From Pseudomonadota bacterium (GTDB lineage Bacteria; Pseudomonadota; Alphaproteobacteria; Rhizobiales; Xanthobacteraceae), in NCBI GenBank assembly GCA_023451825.1, contig JAEXYA010000037.1, positions 1-64,000 of the forward strand: a stretch of DNA of 64,000 nucleotides, in the 5' to 3' direction. Shown here piece after piece: positions 24,770 through 33,282 of this stretch. Position 1 is the first letter of the stretch, and the number at the start of each line of letters is the position of its first letter. The notes beneath the pieces were generated by a model. The model searched no databases. It worked only from the letters and a program-made list of their open reading frames with translations, and was not told the origin of the DNA. Made by a program: the position numbers and the translations under genes.

Positions 24770-25930
24770 TCAGCGCAGGCCGAGGCCGCGGGCGATAATG
24801 CCGCGCAGCACTTCCGTCGTGCCGCCCTGGATGGTGAGTTTCGGCGCCGTCTTGATGGCGAAATCGAGCATCTCCTCCAACGTGGCGTGATTGGAGGCGC
24901 TCTCATCGACAAAAGCGGCGAGGTCGCGGACGCGATGCGGCAACTGCTGCTCCCACACGGTGCCGATGTCCTTGACGATGGAGGCTTCCACCACCGGCTC
25001 CTTGCCCGCTTGCAGCATGCCGGCCACCGATACCGACATACGGCGCATGGTGTGCAGCTGCGCGACCAGGCGGCCGATGCCTTCGGCGCTGCGCGTATCC
25101 GGCTCAGGGCCGACAGCGCGGACGAGTTCGGTCAGCGTGTAATAGGTCTCAAGGAAACGCTCGGGGCCGGAGCGCTCGTAAGCGAGTTCAGAGGTGGCTT
25201 GTTTCCAGGCGCCATCAATCTCGCCGAGCATGTGATCGTCGGGAATGAAGGCGTCGGTGAAGACGACCTCGTTGAATTCCTGCTGGCCGGTGATCTGGTC
25301 GATCGGATTCACCTTGATGCCTGGCGTCTTCATATTGACCAGGAACTGGGTGAGGCCGTGGCGGCGATTTTCCTTGGTCGGCGGCGAGGTGCGGAAGATC
25401 GCGATCATGTAGTCGGCGATATGCGCCGAGGTCGTCCAGATCTTGCTGCCATTGATCAGGAAGCCGCCATCGGTCTTGGTGGCCTTGGTCTTGGCGGCGA
25501 ACAGGTCGGAGCCGGAATTCGGCTCGCTCATGCCGATGGAGAAGCAGATCTCGCCGCGGCAGATGCGCGGCAGGATGTCCATCTTGATATGTTCGGGCGC
25601 GTATTTCAGCAGCACCGGGCCGCTCTGGCGGTCGGCGACGAAGAAGCGGCGCACCGGCGCATTGGCCACGCGCATTTCCTCGGTGACCACATAGCGTTCC
25701 AGAAAACTGCGCTCGTGGCCGCCATATTTCTTCGGCCATGTCATGCCGAGCCAGCCCTTCTCGCCGACGCGGCGGGAGAATTCGCGGTTGTCGGCGTCTT
25801 CCTGCACCGGGCGATGCGGATCAAAGGTGCCGGCGGCAATTTCATCGGCGAGGAAGGCGCGGACTTCCTTGCGGAGCTGTTCGCATTCCGGCGGGAGGCG
25901 GATCGGATCGAAACGAAGGGCTGCGGTCAT
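24770..25930 (-). CDS. Acyl-CoA dehydrogenase
   Basis: The product has 386 residues, the normal family length. ICRGEICFSIGMSEPNSGSDLFAAKTKATKTDGGFLINGSKIWTTSAHIADYM, seen in parts, gives the two FAD-binding signatures (GMSEPNSGSD and NGSKIWTTSA). The C-terminus TIQGGTTEVLRGIIARGLGLR has Gly where medium-chain enzymes carry the catalytic Glu (YEGT), so the base must lie elsewhere, perhaps in LAYERSGPERF. It lies 15 bases after the start gene of the operon and 25 bases before the enoyl-CoA hydratase. With its neighbour it may form a two-subunit dehydrogenase like PimC/PimD. Confidence 0.9.
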   Translation of the reverse strand: MTAALRFDPIRLPPECEQLRKEVRAFLADEIAAGTFDPHRPVQEDADNREFSRRVGEKGWLGMTWPKKYGGHERSFLERYVVTEEMRVANAPVRRFFVADRQSGPVLLKYAPEHIKMDILPRICRGEICFSIGMSEPNSGSDLFAAKTKATKTDGGFLINGSKIWTTSAHIADYMIAIFRTSPPTKENRRHGLTQFLVNMKTPGIKVNPIDQITGQQEFNEVVFTDAFIPDDHMLGEIDGAWKQATSELAYERSGPERFLETYYTLTELVRAVGPEPDTRSAEGIGRLVAQLHTMRRMSVSVAGMLQAGKEPVVEASIVKDIGTVWEQQLPHRVRDLAAFVDESASNHATLEEMLDFAIKTAPKLTIQGGTTEVLRGIIARGLGLR

Positions 25931-25945
25931 GATGTTTTTCCTTCG

Positions 25946-27022
25946 TTAGCGTGACGCGACCAGCGGCCACAGCTCATCGGCGCCGCGTTTGGCGACCAGC
26001 TTACCGAGTTCGACAGCCCAATAGCTTTCGCTGCCGAAATCATCCCGCCAGGCGAGGGCGCGGAGCGTGTAGCGATGCAGGATGTGCTCGCTGGTGAAAC
26101 CGATAGCGCCATGCACTTGATGGGCGATGGCGGCGCCTTTTTCGGCCGCTTCCGAGCAGCGGATCTTTGCGGCGGCGGCTTCGAGGAACAATGCGTCGTC
26201 GATGTCAGCACCGTGCGAGAAGGCATCGGCGGCAGAACTGGCGGCAGCAAGGGCGGCTGACGTTTCGCCGGCGAGTCTTGCGAGATTGTGCTGCACGGCC
26301 TGGAATTTTGAGATCTTCTTCTCGAACGCAACGCGTTCGCCGGAATATTGCACGCTGATGCTGAGCATCGATTCCAGCGCGCCGGCGATCTGCAAGCTGC
26401 GGGCGAGGGCGCCCATCAACAGCAAGGCATGCTCGTCGATGCCGGCAGGCGCTTTCGCGATCGCGACCGGCTTCACCTTGTCGAAATGCACGGTGTCGGA
26501 GTGATCGCCAGCGAGACCGAGACCTGCATCGATCTTGCAGGCGCTGGCGTCGATCAATGCGATGGAGCTGCCGGCGATCACGGCGATATATTTCGCTTCC
26601 TTGGCGAAGGGCACAGCGCGGGCGCGGCCCGAAATGGTGCCATCGGCATTGAGCGTGAGGCGATCGCGCGGCGAAGCCGGTGCGACGGTCATCATGCCCT
26701 CGGGCGATTGGATCTTGCCTTGCGCCAGCAGCCAGCCGGCGAGCATGGTTTCGGCGAGCGGAACGCTGACACCGGCACGGCCGGCGGCGCTGAGCACGCT
26801 GAAACCTTCGGCCATGCTGGTGCCGGAGCCATCGCAGTCTTCCGGCACCCAGGAGAGGGCCAGGCCGTTGTCGGTCAGCGCCTGCCAGAGCGGCGCTTTC
26901 CAGCTGCCTTGCTTGTCGTGATTGATGGTTTGTGCGTCCGCGAGATCCGCAAAAATGCGTTCGGCGGTTTCGGCGACGAAATTGTCTGTCTCGGTCAAGG
27001 CGTTCCCCGTCTGATAGCGCAT
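25946..27022 (-). CDS. Acyl-CoA dehydrogenase (short partner subunit)
   Basis: The product has 358 residues from ATG 27022. The frame reaches 27139, but the extra 39 residues are rich in His/Pro and do not fit the family. Starting MRYQTGNALTETDNFVAETAERIFADL, it has the N-terminal helical domain, a beta domain and a C-terminal helical domain with HQVHGAIGFTSEHILHRYTLRALAW. The flavin-binding signature is degenerate in the middle region, as in small subunits such as PimD. It is the first gene of the minus-strand operon and divergent from the SDR gene, with 226 bases between the starts. Confidence 0.82.
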   Translation of the reverse strand: MRYQTGNALTETDNFVAETAERIFADLADAQTINHDKQGSWKAPLWQALTDNGLALSWVPEDCDGSGTSMAEGFSVLSAAGRAGVSVPLAETMLAGWLLAQGKIQSPEGMMTVAPASPRDRLTLNADGTISGRARAVPFAKEAKYIAVIAGSSIALIDASACKIDAGLGLAGDHSDTVHFDKVKPVAIAKAPAGIDEHALLLMGALARSLQIAGALESMLSISVQYSGERVAFEKKISKFQAVQHNLARLAGETSAALAAASSAADAFSHGADIDDALFLEAAAAKIRCSEAAEKGAAIAHQVHGAIGFTSEHILHRYTLRALAWRDDFGSESYWAVELGKLVAKRGADELWPLVASR

Positions 27023-27254
27023 CTCATTCGGCAAGGAATGCCGGGCATGGGGTGCTGCCACTCTTGTTGGCGGGCATGATGATGAAAAGCCGGCATGATG
27101 CAAGCGGCGCACCTGCATTGTGGTCTGCAGTGGCGGCATGATGCGCGCTTATTCCGCGCCACGAGTGGATGGCGCAGCTTTTTGCGTTGTATACCAGCGC
27201 GAAGCGGCTGTGTTAGATCACTCCCGCTGAAGAACAGAAACAAAGGGAATGCGG

Positions 27255-28049
27255 ATGTCGAAGGATGGTTTGTGCGCGGTAATCACGGGATCTGCTTCGG
27301 GGCTTGGCGCTGCGACGGCAGCCATTCTTGCCAAGGACGGCGCGCGGCTTGTGATCAATTACTCGTCGAGCGCGAAAGAGGCGGAAGCGACTGCCGAGCA
27401 ATGCCGCAAGCTTGGCGCTGCCGAAGTCGTCGTGGTGCAGGGTGATGTCTCCAAGGACGAGGACTGCAAGAAGATCGTCGCCGCTGCGGAGAAGTGGGGC
27501 CGTATCGATGCGCTGGTGAACAATGCCGGTGTCACCAAACATGTCGCGCATGACGATCTCGATGGGCTGTCGGCCGAAGACTTCCAGTGGATTTACGGCG
27601 TCAACACCATCGGCCCATATCAGATGGTGCGTGCGGCGCGCTCACTGCTGGAATCCAGCGCGAAGGCGTCCGGTCGCGCGGCGGCAGTTGTGAACGTGTC
27701 GTCGATGGCGGGCCTATCCGGCGCCGGCTCGTCCGTTGCCTATGCGGCCAGCAAGGGCGCGCTCAACTCGATCACGCTGTCGCTGGCCCGTGCGCTGGCA
27801 CCGCTGATCCGCGTCAACACTGTTTGCCCCGGCTATATCGACACGCCCTGGTTCACCAAGGGGCGCGGCGCCGACGCGGCGTCCAAGGTGCGTGAGGCCG
27901 TCATCGCACGGGTGCCGCTGCACGCTGCCTCGACAGCCGAAGATATCGCGCAGCTCATCTGCTTCCTCGCCACGCCGCCGTCCGGTCATATGACGGGCGA
28001 GCTCGTGCGCATGGATGCTGGCATGCACCTTCTGTCGGTGCGAGCCTAA
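27255..28049 (+). CDS. Short-chain dehydrogenase/reductase
   Basis: The product has 264 residues from ATG 27255, with AGGGA at good spacing; ATG 27249 is too close. The Rossmann signature is TGSASGLGAAT and the NAG motif is NNAGVTKHV. The catalytic motif YAASK is preceded by a serine-rich strand (VVNVSSMAGL), and VCPGYIDTPW follows. NAD(P)-dependent oxidation or reduction of a hydroxy- or keto-acyl compound is expected. Divergence from the acyl-CoA dehydrogenase operon suggests a 3-hydroxyacyl-CoA dehydrogenase role in the same pathway. Confidence 0.9.
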   Translation: MSKDGLCAVITGSASGLGAATAAILAKDGARLVINYSSSAKEAEATAEQCRKLGAAEVVVVQGDVSKDEDCKKIVAAAEKWGRIDALVNNAGVTKHVAHDDLDGLSAEDFQWIYGVNTIGPYQMVRAARSLLESSAKASGRAAAVVNVSSMAGLSGAGSSVAYAASKGALNSITLSLARALAPLIRVNTVCPGYIDTPWFTKGRGADAASKVREAVIARVPLHAASTAEDIAQLICFLATPPSGHMTGELVRMDAGMHLLSVRA

Positions 28050-28053
28050 GAAA

Positions 28054-28084
28054 AAAGCCCCGGTCGATGCGACCAGGGCTTTTC
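28054..28084 (+). terminator. Terminator of the SDR gene
   Basis: AGCCCCGGTCG and CGACCAGGGCT form a stem with one mismatch around the loop ATG, flanked by A-rich and T-rich stretches, directly after the SDR stop. Confidence 0.8.
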
Positions 28085-28093
28085 ATTCAGTGC

Positions 28094-28363
28094 TTAGCGG
28101 CGGCCCGGATCCGGGATCGATCCGCGCGCGACCAGTCTGTTCCAGATGAACAGCACCACCAGCGCGCCGATGGTGGCGGTGATGAAGCCTGCACCCTGGT
28201 TCGGGCCATAGTGACCGATCTGCTGGCCGACAAAGGTCGCCAGAAACGCGCCGGCAATGCCGAGCACCGTGGTCAGGATGAAGCCCGACGGATTGTTCGG
28301 GCCCGGCGAGATGATGCGGGCGAGAATGCCCGCGACGAAGCCGACAAGAATGATCCAAAGCAT
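28094..28363 (-). CDS. GlsB/YeaQ/YmgE family membrane protein
   Basis: The product has 89 residues from ATG 28363, preceded by GGGGGAA. Three hydrophobic segments fit the transglycosylase-associated family: MLWIILVGFVAGILARIISPGP, LTTVLGIAGAFLATFVGQQIG and FITATIGALVVLFIWN. Such small inner-membrane proteins are often stress-induced; the molecular role is unknown. It is followed on the same strand, in a tail-to-head order, by the YidB-family gene upstream. Confidence 0.85.
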   Translation of the reverse strand: MLWIILVGFVAGILARIISPGPNNPSGFILTTVLGIAGAFLATFVGQQIGHYGPNQGAGFITATIGALVVLFIWNRLVARGSIPDPGRR

Positions 28364-28389
28364 CGCAATTCCCCCTTTGTTAAAACAAA

Positions 28390-29025
28390 CTAGACCCAAC
28401 GCGACGAAGCTTCATCGTCGGTCGGCAGCCGACCATGCGGCGTGAATTCATCGACCGCGCCGGGCAATTCGTTGCTGAGTTCAGACAGCAGCTGTTCGCG
28501 CGACAGGCCGGTGCGCGACGTCAGTTGAGCGATATCGTTGGCACCAAGTGCGGCGCCAAGGTCGCCGGGCGCGATCTGCTTGTTCGGTCCAGATTGCACC
28601 CATGAGTCAGCCGCGTCGCCATGGCCATTCTCCTGCAGGCGCTTGACGAGATCGCCGAGGCCGCCGCTCAGCACGCTGCCGGCCGCCGCGCCGCCGAGAA
28701 TGCCGCCGAGCGGGCCGCGCAGCAGATCGCCGAGACCGCCACCGGTCGTGCCGCTTTGAGCGCTTCCGGCATTGCCGCCGAGGAGCCCACCCAGTAGTCC
28801 GCCGAGGCCGCCGCCATTGTCGGCACTGGCCTGTGTCGGCGCCGGTTGCGGATGACCTTGCGGAGCAGGCTGCTGCTGGGTGCCGGTGATATGCTTGTAG
28901 CCTTTGTAGGCAAGCAGCGCGAGGATCGCCATGGTGAGCGGCGACATACCGCCGCTCTTGTCATTGGGATCGCTGGGGCCGCGCGGACCATTGGCCATGC
29001 CATTCAGAATGTCGAGCAAACCCAT
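28390..29025 (-). CDS. YidB-family protein
   Basis: The product has 211 residues from ATG 29025, six bases after AGGAG. MGLLDILNGMANGPRG opens the chain, and a hydrophobic SPLTMAILALLAYKGYKHI follows. The middle is glycine-rich (GGLGGLLGGLLGG, GGLGDLLRGPLGGILGG). The C-terminal DUF937/YidB part has SWVQSGPNKQIAPGDLGAALGANDIAQLTSRTGLSREQLLSELSNELP, seen in parts. The function is unknown. It lies 26 bases upstream of the GlsB-like gene and the two are likely co-transcribed. Confidence 0.85.
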   Translation of the reverse strand: MGLLDILNGMANGPRGPSDPNDKSGGMSPLTMAILALLAYKGYKHITGTQQQPAPQGHPQPAPTQASADNGGGLGGLLGGLLGGNAGSAQSGTTGGGLGDLLRGPLGGILGGAAAGSVLSGGLGDLVKRLQENGHGDAADSWVQSGPNKQIAPGDLGAALGANDIAQLTSRTGLSREQLLSELSNELPGAVDEFTPHGRLPTDDEASSRWV

Positions 29026-29158
29026 CGTCATCTCCTGTTCAGCCAGCCCATAAAAAGATAGCTGCGCGATATGACGCGGACAAGTCTCGTCGGTTCCATC
29101 GGTAGGCAGTGCTGCGGCACTTTGCTAGCATCCGGGCATCATAAAATCGGGAGGTGAC

Positions 29159-30163
29159 GTGAACGCGCAACGCCCCATCTGCATCGCCGGCGCCGGCAGC
29201 ATAGGCTGCTTTGTCGGTGGCATGCTCGCCGCGGCTGGTCGCACAGTCTCGCTGCTCGCCCGCCCGCGCGTGGTGGAAGGTATCGCGCATCACGGACTGC
29301 ACCTCACCAGCTTCGAAGGCGGCCGCTGGCACCTGCCTGCTGGGCAAGTCACACCGTCCGAATATCCGGCGATCATGAACGATGCCGGCATCATCCTCGT
29401 CACCGTCAAGAGCGGTGATACCGCTGCAATGGCTGAACTCATCGTCCGGCATGCGGCTGAAGATGCTGTCATTGTCAGTCTGCAGAATGGCGTCGGCAAT
29501 GTCGCGATCCTCAGGCGGGCTTTGCCCGGTCGTCGCGTATTGGGCGGTATGGTGCCATTCAACGTGGTTACGCGGGACGATGGGACCGTGCATCGCGCCA
29601 CATCCGGTGCACTGGTTGTCGAACACGACATCGGCGATACCGCGGCATCGTTGGTGGTTGCGAATCTCCCGGTGCAATCCACGAACAACATCGCCGGGGT
29701 GCAATGGGGCAAATTGCTGGTCAATTTGAGCAACGCGTTGAATGCGTTGTCCGACCTGCCGCTCCACGCGCAATTGCAGCAGCGCTCCTGGCGGCTCTTG
29801 CTCGCAGATCAGATCACCGAAGGGCTCATGGTGTTGCGTGCTTCGGGCATTTCGCCGGTGTCACCGACGGCGATGCCGCCCTGGCTCACGCCGCATCTGC
29901 TCCGATTGCCGGATGGCCTGTTCGGCATTGTTCTGCGGCGGGTGATGAAGATCGATACCAATGCGCGCTCATCGATGTGGGAGGATCTGCAGCGCGGTCG
30001 TCCCACTGAAATCGACTATCTCCAAGGCGTGGTGGTGCAACTGGCGGATCAATATCGGATCGCTACGCCATTGAGTCGACGCGTTATCGGCCTCGTCAAG
30101 GCTGCGGAGCACGCGAAGTGCGGGTCGCCGGCGCTATCGGTTCAGGATATCCGCGGGCTGTAA
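29159..30163 (+). CDS. 2-dehydropantoate 2-reductase (ketopantoate reductase family)
   Basis: The product has 334 residues from a GTG at 29159, with GGGAGG just upstream. The Rossmann motif ICIAGAGSIGCFVGGMLAAAG and the family markers ILVTVKSGDTAA, LQNGVGNV and the C-terminal IDYLQGVVVQLADQY support the ApbA/PanE family. These enzymes reduce 2-dehydropantoate to pantoate with NADPH in the pathway to CoA. Several paralogues often exist, so a different 2-oxoacid could be the true substrate. It is monocistronic as far as the sequence shows. Confidence 0.85.
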   Translation: MNAQRPICIAGAGSIGCFVGGMLAAAGRTVSLLARPRVVEGIAHHGLHLTSFEGGRWHLPAGQVTPSEYPAIMNDAGIILVTVKSGDTAAMAELIVRHAAEDAVIVSLQNGVGNVAILRRALPGRRVLGGMVPFNVVTRDDGTVHRATSGALVVEHDIGDTAASLVVANLPVQSTNNIAGVQWGKLLVNLSNALNALSDLPLHAQLQQRSWRLLLADQITEGLMVLRASGISPVSPTAMPPWLTPHLLRLPDGLFGIVLRRVMKIDTNARSSMWEDLQRGRPTEIDYLQGVVVQLADQYRIATPLSRRVIGLVKAAEHAKCGSPALSVQDIRGL

Positions 30164-30632
30164 TTGCCCATCGTCATTGATTGCGACGTTTCTGGGTTGC
30201 TACACATTCAGAAACTTGCTCGGGCGCGCTGCGCAAGAGTGAGTATGTCGGGCGAGTTGTCCATCAATTGCACGTAGCATCAAGTTGCGGCGGTAATATT
30301 GTGCATCCAACTATGGAGTTCGCCGACAGCCAGGCGAGTGGACGGAGGCTTCCTGCACTAATTTTTAACGTAGTTGCCAAGCCTGCAACGGGGCCGATGC
30401 CGAAGTAGTAGACTCATATCACTTCATGAGTTCGATAAGGCGCAATGGGCGTTCAATACTGCTCACCGCAATGTGGCATCAAGGCTATGTCATTCCTAAC
30501 TTCTCTAGTATAGATAGTCGCGTGATTTGACGACGGTTCGATTATCTTGCAACGAAGCTGACGTTCAATCCCTTCATTATCATCGGTAGAACGTGTGCCG
30601 ATCGAATTTATCAACTACAAATCGGAGCTCCA
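30164..30632. other. AT-richer intergenic region before the H1-like gene
   Basis: No gene is seen; the short open frames have poor codon character. The base composition is visibly less GC-rich than on either side. The stretch must hold the promoter of the H1-like gene, and TTGACGACG near 30527 is a -35-like word, but no -10 box at 16-18 bases is convincing. Confidence 0.4.
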
Positions 30633-30935
30633 ATGGCCAAGCAAGCAAAAAAGAAACTCGTGCGTCGCGAATACACCAAGGAAGACGAGAAGACTCTCCG
30701 CGCACATTCCAAGGCCCAGACCCCGCTTGAGAAGATTGCCAAGGAAATGAAGCGCACCGGTGGTTCGCTGCGTCAGAAGGCCATCAAGCTTGGCATTCCG
30801 CTCGGACATCGCCGCCGCAAGGCCAAGAAGGTTGCGACCACCAAGGTCGCGAAGACCACCAAGGTTGCGAAGACGGTGAAGAAGGCCAAGGCTGCACCGA
30901 AGGCCGCCGCCAAGGCGAAGAAGGCCAAGAAGTAA
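30633..30935 (+). CDS. Histone H1-like, lysine/alanine-rich basic protein
   Basis: The product has 100 residues: MAKQAKKKLVRREYTKEDEKTLRAH opens a short helical module reminiscent of a SANT/Myb-like or HTH-like fold (TPLEKIAKEMKRTGGSLRQKAIKLGI). From about residue 60 the chain is almost only Lys, Ala, Val, Thr and Pro (KKVATTKVAKTTKVAKTVKKAK), as in bacterial H1-like nucleoid proteins. It probably binds DNA non-specifically and compacts it. GGAGCTCC precedes the ATG. A strong terminator follows. It lies in an AT-richer pocket. Confidence 0.8.
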   Translation: MAKQAKKKLVRREYTKEDEKTLRAHSKAQTPLEKIAKEMKRTGGSLRQKAIKLGIPLGHRRRKAKKVATTKVAKTTKVAKTVKKAKAAPKAAAKAKKAKK

Positions 30936-30954
30936 GCGTCGGTTTTGCAAGCTT

Positions 30955-30989
30955 GGGCCTGAAGCGTATTGGCGCTTCAGGCCCTTTTT
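30955..30989 (+). terminator. Terminator of the H1-like gene
   Basis: GGGCCTGAAGCG (30955-30966) and CGCTTCAGGCCC (30973-30984) form a perfect 12-bp stem with a 6-base loop and a T run, 20 bases past the stop. Confidence 0.9.
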
Positions 30990-31014
30990 ACAAACGACTT
31001 CGAAAGGCCAGCGG

Positions 31015-31227
31015 ATGCGGCCTGTTTTTGTAAGTTCGCCGGTTGTCGTTTTGCTCGGATGCATGAGCGTCGTCCCGGCGTCGGCCGTGCCTCCGACGGT
31101 GACACCATCGCCAGGCTATGACGCGCGCTTGGCAGAACAGCGCCGTGCTCTTCAGTCGCCTCAATCCGTCATCATCGAAAAGCCACTGCGTCGCCGATCC
31201 GTCATCCGGCATCGCCATAAGCGCTGA
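31015..31227 (+). CDS. Small exported basic protein of unknown function
   Basis: The product has 70 residues with a signal-like N-terminus (FVSSPVVVLLGCMSVVPASAVPP) and a basic C-terminus (PLRRRSVIRHRHKR). A cysteine sits in the hydrophobic segment, but the context (LLGCMS) is only a weak lipobox. AAAGG lies 9 bases before the ATG. It is 8 bases upstream of the CAP-domain gene, so the two form an operon. Confidence 0.55.
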   Translation: MRPVFVSSPVVVLLGCMSVVPASAVPPTVTPSPGYDARLAEQRRALQSPQSVIIEKPLRRRSVIRHRHKR

Positions 31228-31235
31228 GTGTACCG

Positions 31236-31673
31236 ATGAAATCGCCCGTGTCCCGAACGGTTCTGCTGGCCTGTCTTGCGATCGCCATGCAGGCGTCGCC
31301 GGTCCATGCGGCGGATTATGCCAGCCAGATCAGTGCATTCCGGCGTGCGCATAAGCTGTCGGCCGTCGTTCAGGACAATAAGCTTGCAGCGGTCGCTCTC
31401 GTCCAGGCGCAGGCGATGTCCGCAAGCGGCAAGGTCAGCCATGACGTCGGCGGGGCATTTTCCACGCGTGTTGCGAAACTCCGCAAGTCGAAGGCCGCGG
31501 AAAATATCGCCGCTGGTTTTCTCACCTTCCCGGAAACGTTGAAGCAGTGGGAAGGCAGCCCCGGTCATCGCGCCAATCTGCTGATGGCCGGCGCACGCAA
31601 GGTTGGCGTGGCCTCTGTGGCCAATCCAAAGTCTCCCTACCGCGTGTTCTGGGCGATGGTGATCTCGGACTGA
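31236..31673 (+). CDS. CAP (SCP/PR-1) domain exported protein
   Basis: The product has 145 residues with a signal peptide (TVLLACLAIAMQASPVHAADY). The CAP fold is seen in AADYASQISAFRRAHKLSAV, LAAVALVQAQAMSASGKVSHDVGG, AAENIAAGFLTFPETLKQWEGSPGHRANLL and VGVASVANP. Histidines in SHD and GHRAN correspond to the family's conserved His pair; the two Glu are in AENIAAG and QWEGSPGH. Bacterial CAP proteins are periplasmic or secreted, with unknown roles. It follows the small exported protein at 31015 with 8 bases between. Confidence 0.85.
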   Translation: MKSPVSRTVLLACLAIAMQASPVHAADYASQISAFRRAHKLSAVVQDNKLAAVALVQAQAMSASGKVSHDVGGAFSTRVAKLRKSKAAENIAAGFLTFPETLKQWEGSPGHRANLLMAGARKVGVASVANPKSPYRVFWAMVISD

Positions 31674-31717
31674 GCGCGTCGGCGACGGTCCGTATGGCTC
31701 GCAAAGCTTGAGCCGTA

Positions 31718-32320
31718 TCAGGTCCGCTTGGTCTTGCCCGGCGCCGGCGTGCCGAACAGCGCGTCCTTGATATCCTTCAGGCCCGACGACAGTTTCGACC
31801 ATCCGCAGGCGAGCGGTTCTGTGGCGCAATCGGGGCCTTTGGCTGCGCGTTGTTTTGGCCGCGGGCGGGGAAGTGCGACGGGCGGCGTGGTTTTGATTGT
31901 TTCCTTTACTGCGGCGTCGTCCCGGAAATCGGTTTCGACTGCGGCCGGCGGCTCGGCCTCGCTCTGCTTCTTGGCGAAGGCAGCAAGGATGATGCTGCGA
32001 CGCTGAGTATTGAGATAGAGCGCGTATTGCTCGTCGATGATCTTCTGCTCAGCGGCGGTGGGATTCGGTCCGGCAATGTCGAAGCTGCGGTTTTGCATGA
32101 AATCGTAATAGGTGTAGCCGCCACCCCGCTTGCGGCGTCCGGCGAACTGGCTTTCGCAATTCGATAGTGCCGTTGCTTTTGCTTCGCCACTCAATGACGA
32201 TTTTTCGACGCGCTCGGCGCAGTCTTCATAATCAGCGGGAGCTGCAGTCCACCATTGCGCATGGGCGCGCTCCGGCTGCAGCGCGAACAACGCTGCAAGC
32301 AGGATGACTGTCGATGTCAT
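31718..32320 (-). CDS. Exported protein of unknown function
   Basis: The product has 200 residues from ATG 32320. The N-terminus TSTVILLAALFALQPERAHAQWW is a signal peptide with an AHA-QW cleavage. The mature part has two cysteine pairs (DCAERVEKSS, NCESQFAGRR and later PDCATEPLACGW), a GGGYTYYDFMQNRSFDIAG segment and a proline/arginine-rich linker. The C-terminal SGLKDIKDALFG helix may pair with the cysteine region. I do not recognise a family. It faces the CAP gene tail to tail. Confidence 0.6.
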   Translation of the reverse strand: MTSTVILLAALFALQPERAHAQWWTAAPADYEDCAERVEKSSLSGEAKATALSNCESQFAGRRKRGGGYTYYDFMQNRSFDIAGPNPTAAEQKIIDEQYALYLNTQRRSIILAAFAKKQSEAEPPAAVETDFRDDAAVKETIKTTPPVALPRPRPKQRAAKGPDCATEPLACGWSKLSSGLKDIKDALFGTPAPGKTKRT

Positions 32321-32686
32321 TGTTATCGGGCTCGATTGCCTCGATCTGATCACGTCCGCCCCCGTGGTCGTATCTGGGGCGATTGTCACCATCGCGCGTC
32401 ATTTTTCAACCGCGTCTGACGCATTTCTCCCCCTTTTTAGACACAAAGCAGGTTTGCGTCTCCGCAGGGATGGAACTCGCGAACTGTCCAATTATTCTCG
32501 ATTTATCGGAGGAAATGCGAATGAGAGGGGCGCTACACATGCGTTCATTGTGTAGTTGATGTGTCAATCTCATGCTGGGCGTGTGGTCTCGCGTGGCCGC
32601 TGGCTCTGATATCCATGTGTCCCGCAAGCGAAAGGGCGGCCCGTGAGCCGCCCTTTGCCATAGTTATCTAAGCTATAGGTCATCTC
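32321..32686. other. Intergenic region between two exported proteins
   Basis: No gene is seen. It holds the promoter region of the minus-strand gene ending at 31718 and, at its right end, the terminator hairpin of the gene at 32687. The centre (32400-32560) is AT-richer than average without repeats I can define. Confidence 0.4.
32631..32656 (-). terminator. Hairpin, probable terminator
   Basis: AAAGGGCGGC (32631-32640) and GCCGCCCTTT (32647-32656) form a perfect 10-bp stem with a 6-base loop, about 30 bases beyond the stop of the minus-strand gene. Confidence 0.7.
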
Positions 32687-33112
32687 TTACTGACAGATAT
32701 GCCGCTGACCATCCTCACCGCGGACCCAGGTGCCTGGCTGACAGACGAAATTGTTGCGTCGCGCGTATGAGTCGCGCGAATCATAGTTGTCCATCGGGCC
32801 GTTGTAATACGCATAGCTATTGTCCCAGGAGCGGAACGGGGCGGTGGCGATTGCGCCTGCCGTATTGACAGCCGCGCCGGCTACGCCAATTGCGCCACCA
32901 ACCGCACCGGCGGCCACGTCGGCAGGCCAGAAGCCGGTGTCCGAGCGGCGCATGTCGCCGCGATATCCGTTGTCACGATAGCCATCGTTCATCTGCACGC
33001 TGTAGTCGGATTTGATCTTCGCGCGGTGCTTGACCTGATCCTTTGCCAGCACAGGCGTTGCCATCAATCCCGTGACGACAGCGGCGGCAGTCAAAAGCTT
33101 CATGGTGCTCAT
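32687..33112 (-). CDS. Small exported protein with glycine-zipper-like segment
   Basis: The product has 141 residues from ATG 33112, with GGAGAA upstream. The N-terminus MSTMKLLTAAAVVTGLMATPVLAKD is a signal peptide. The central PADVAAGAVGGAIGVAGAAVNTAGAIA stretch resembles a glycine-zipper transmembrane segment. Arg/Tyr/Asp-rich linkers surround it (YRDNGYRGDMRR). Two cysteines occur near the C-terminus (FVCQPG, HICQ). The family is common in Bradyrhizobium relatives but has no known role. Confidence 0.65.
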   Translation of the reverse strand: MSTMKLLTAAAVVTGLMATPVLAKDQVKHRAKIKSDYSVQMNDGYRDNGYRGDMRRSDTGFWPADVAAGAVGGAIGVAGAAVNTAGAIATAPFRSWDNSYAYYNGPMDNYDSRDSYARRNNFVCQPGTWVRGEDGQRHICQ

Positions 33113-33282
33113 GTGGATTCTCCATCTATGTCTTGATACCTTTGCAAACACCTGATGGCCGTCGCCGTTCCGGTTTCCTCGTTGTTGCCTTTCAAAGGAA
33201 TGTGAGGCCAGAAGCGAGAAGTGGTAGCGACCTGCACCGGGCTCTGATATGGAACTGGCAAGTGGTGTTCAGCCACGCGAGC

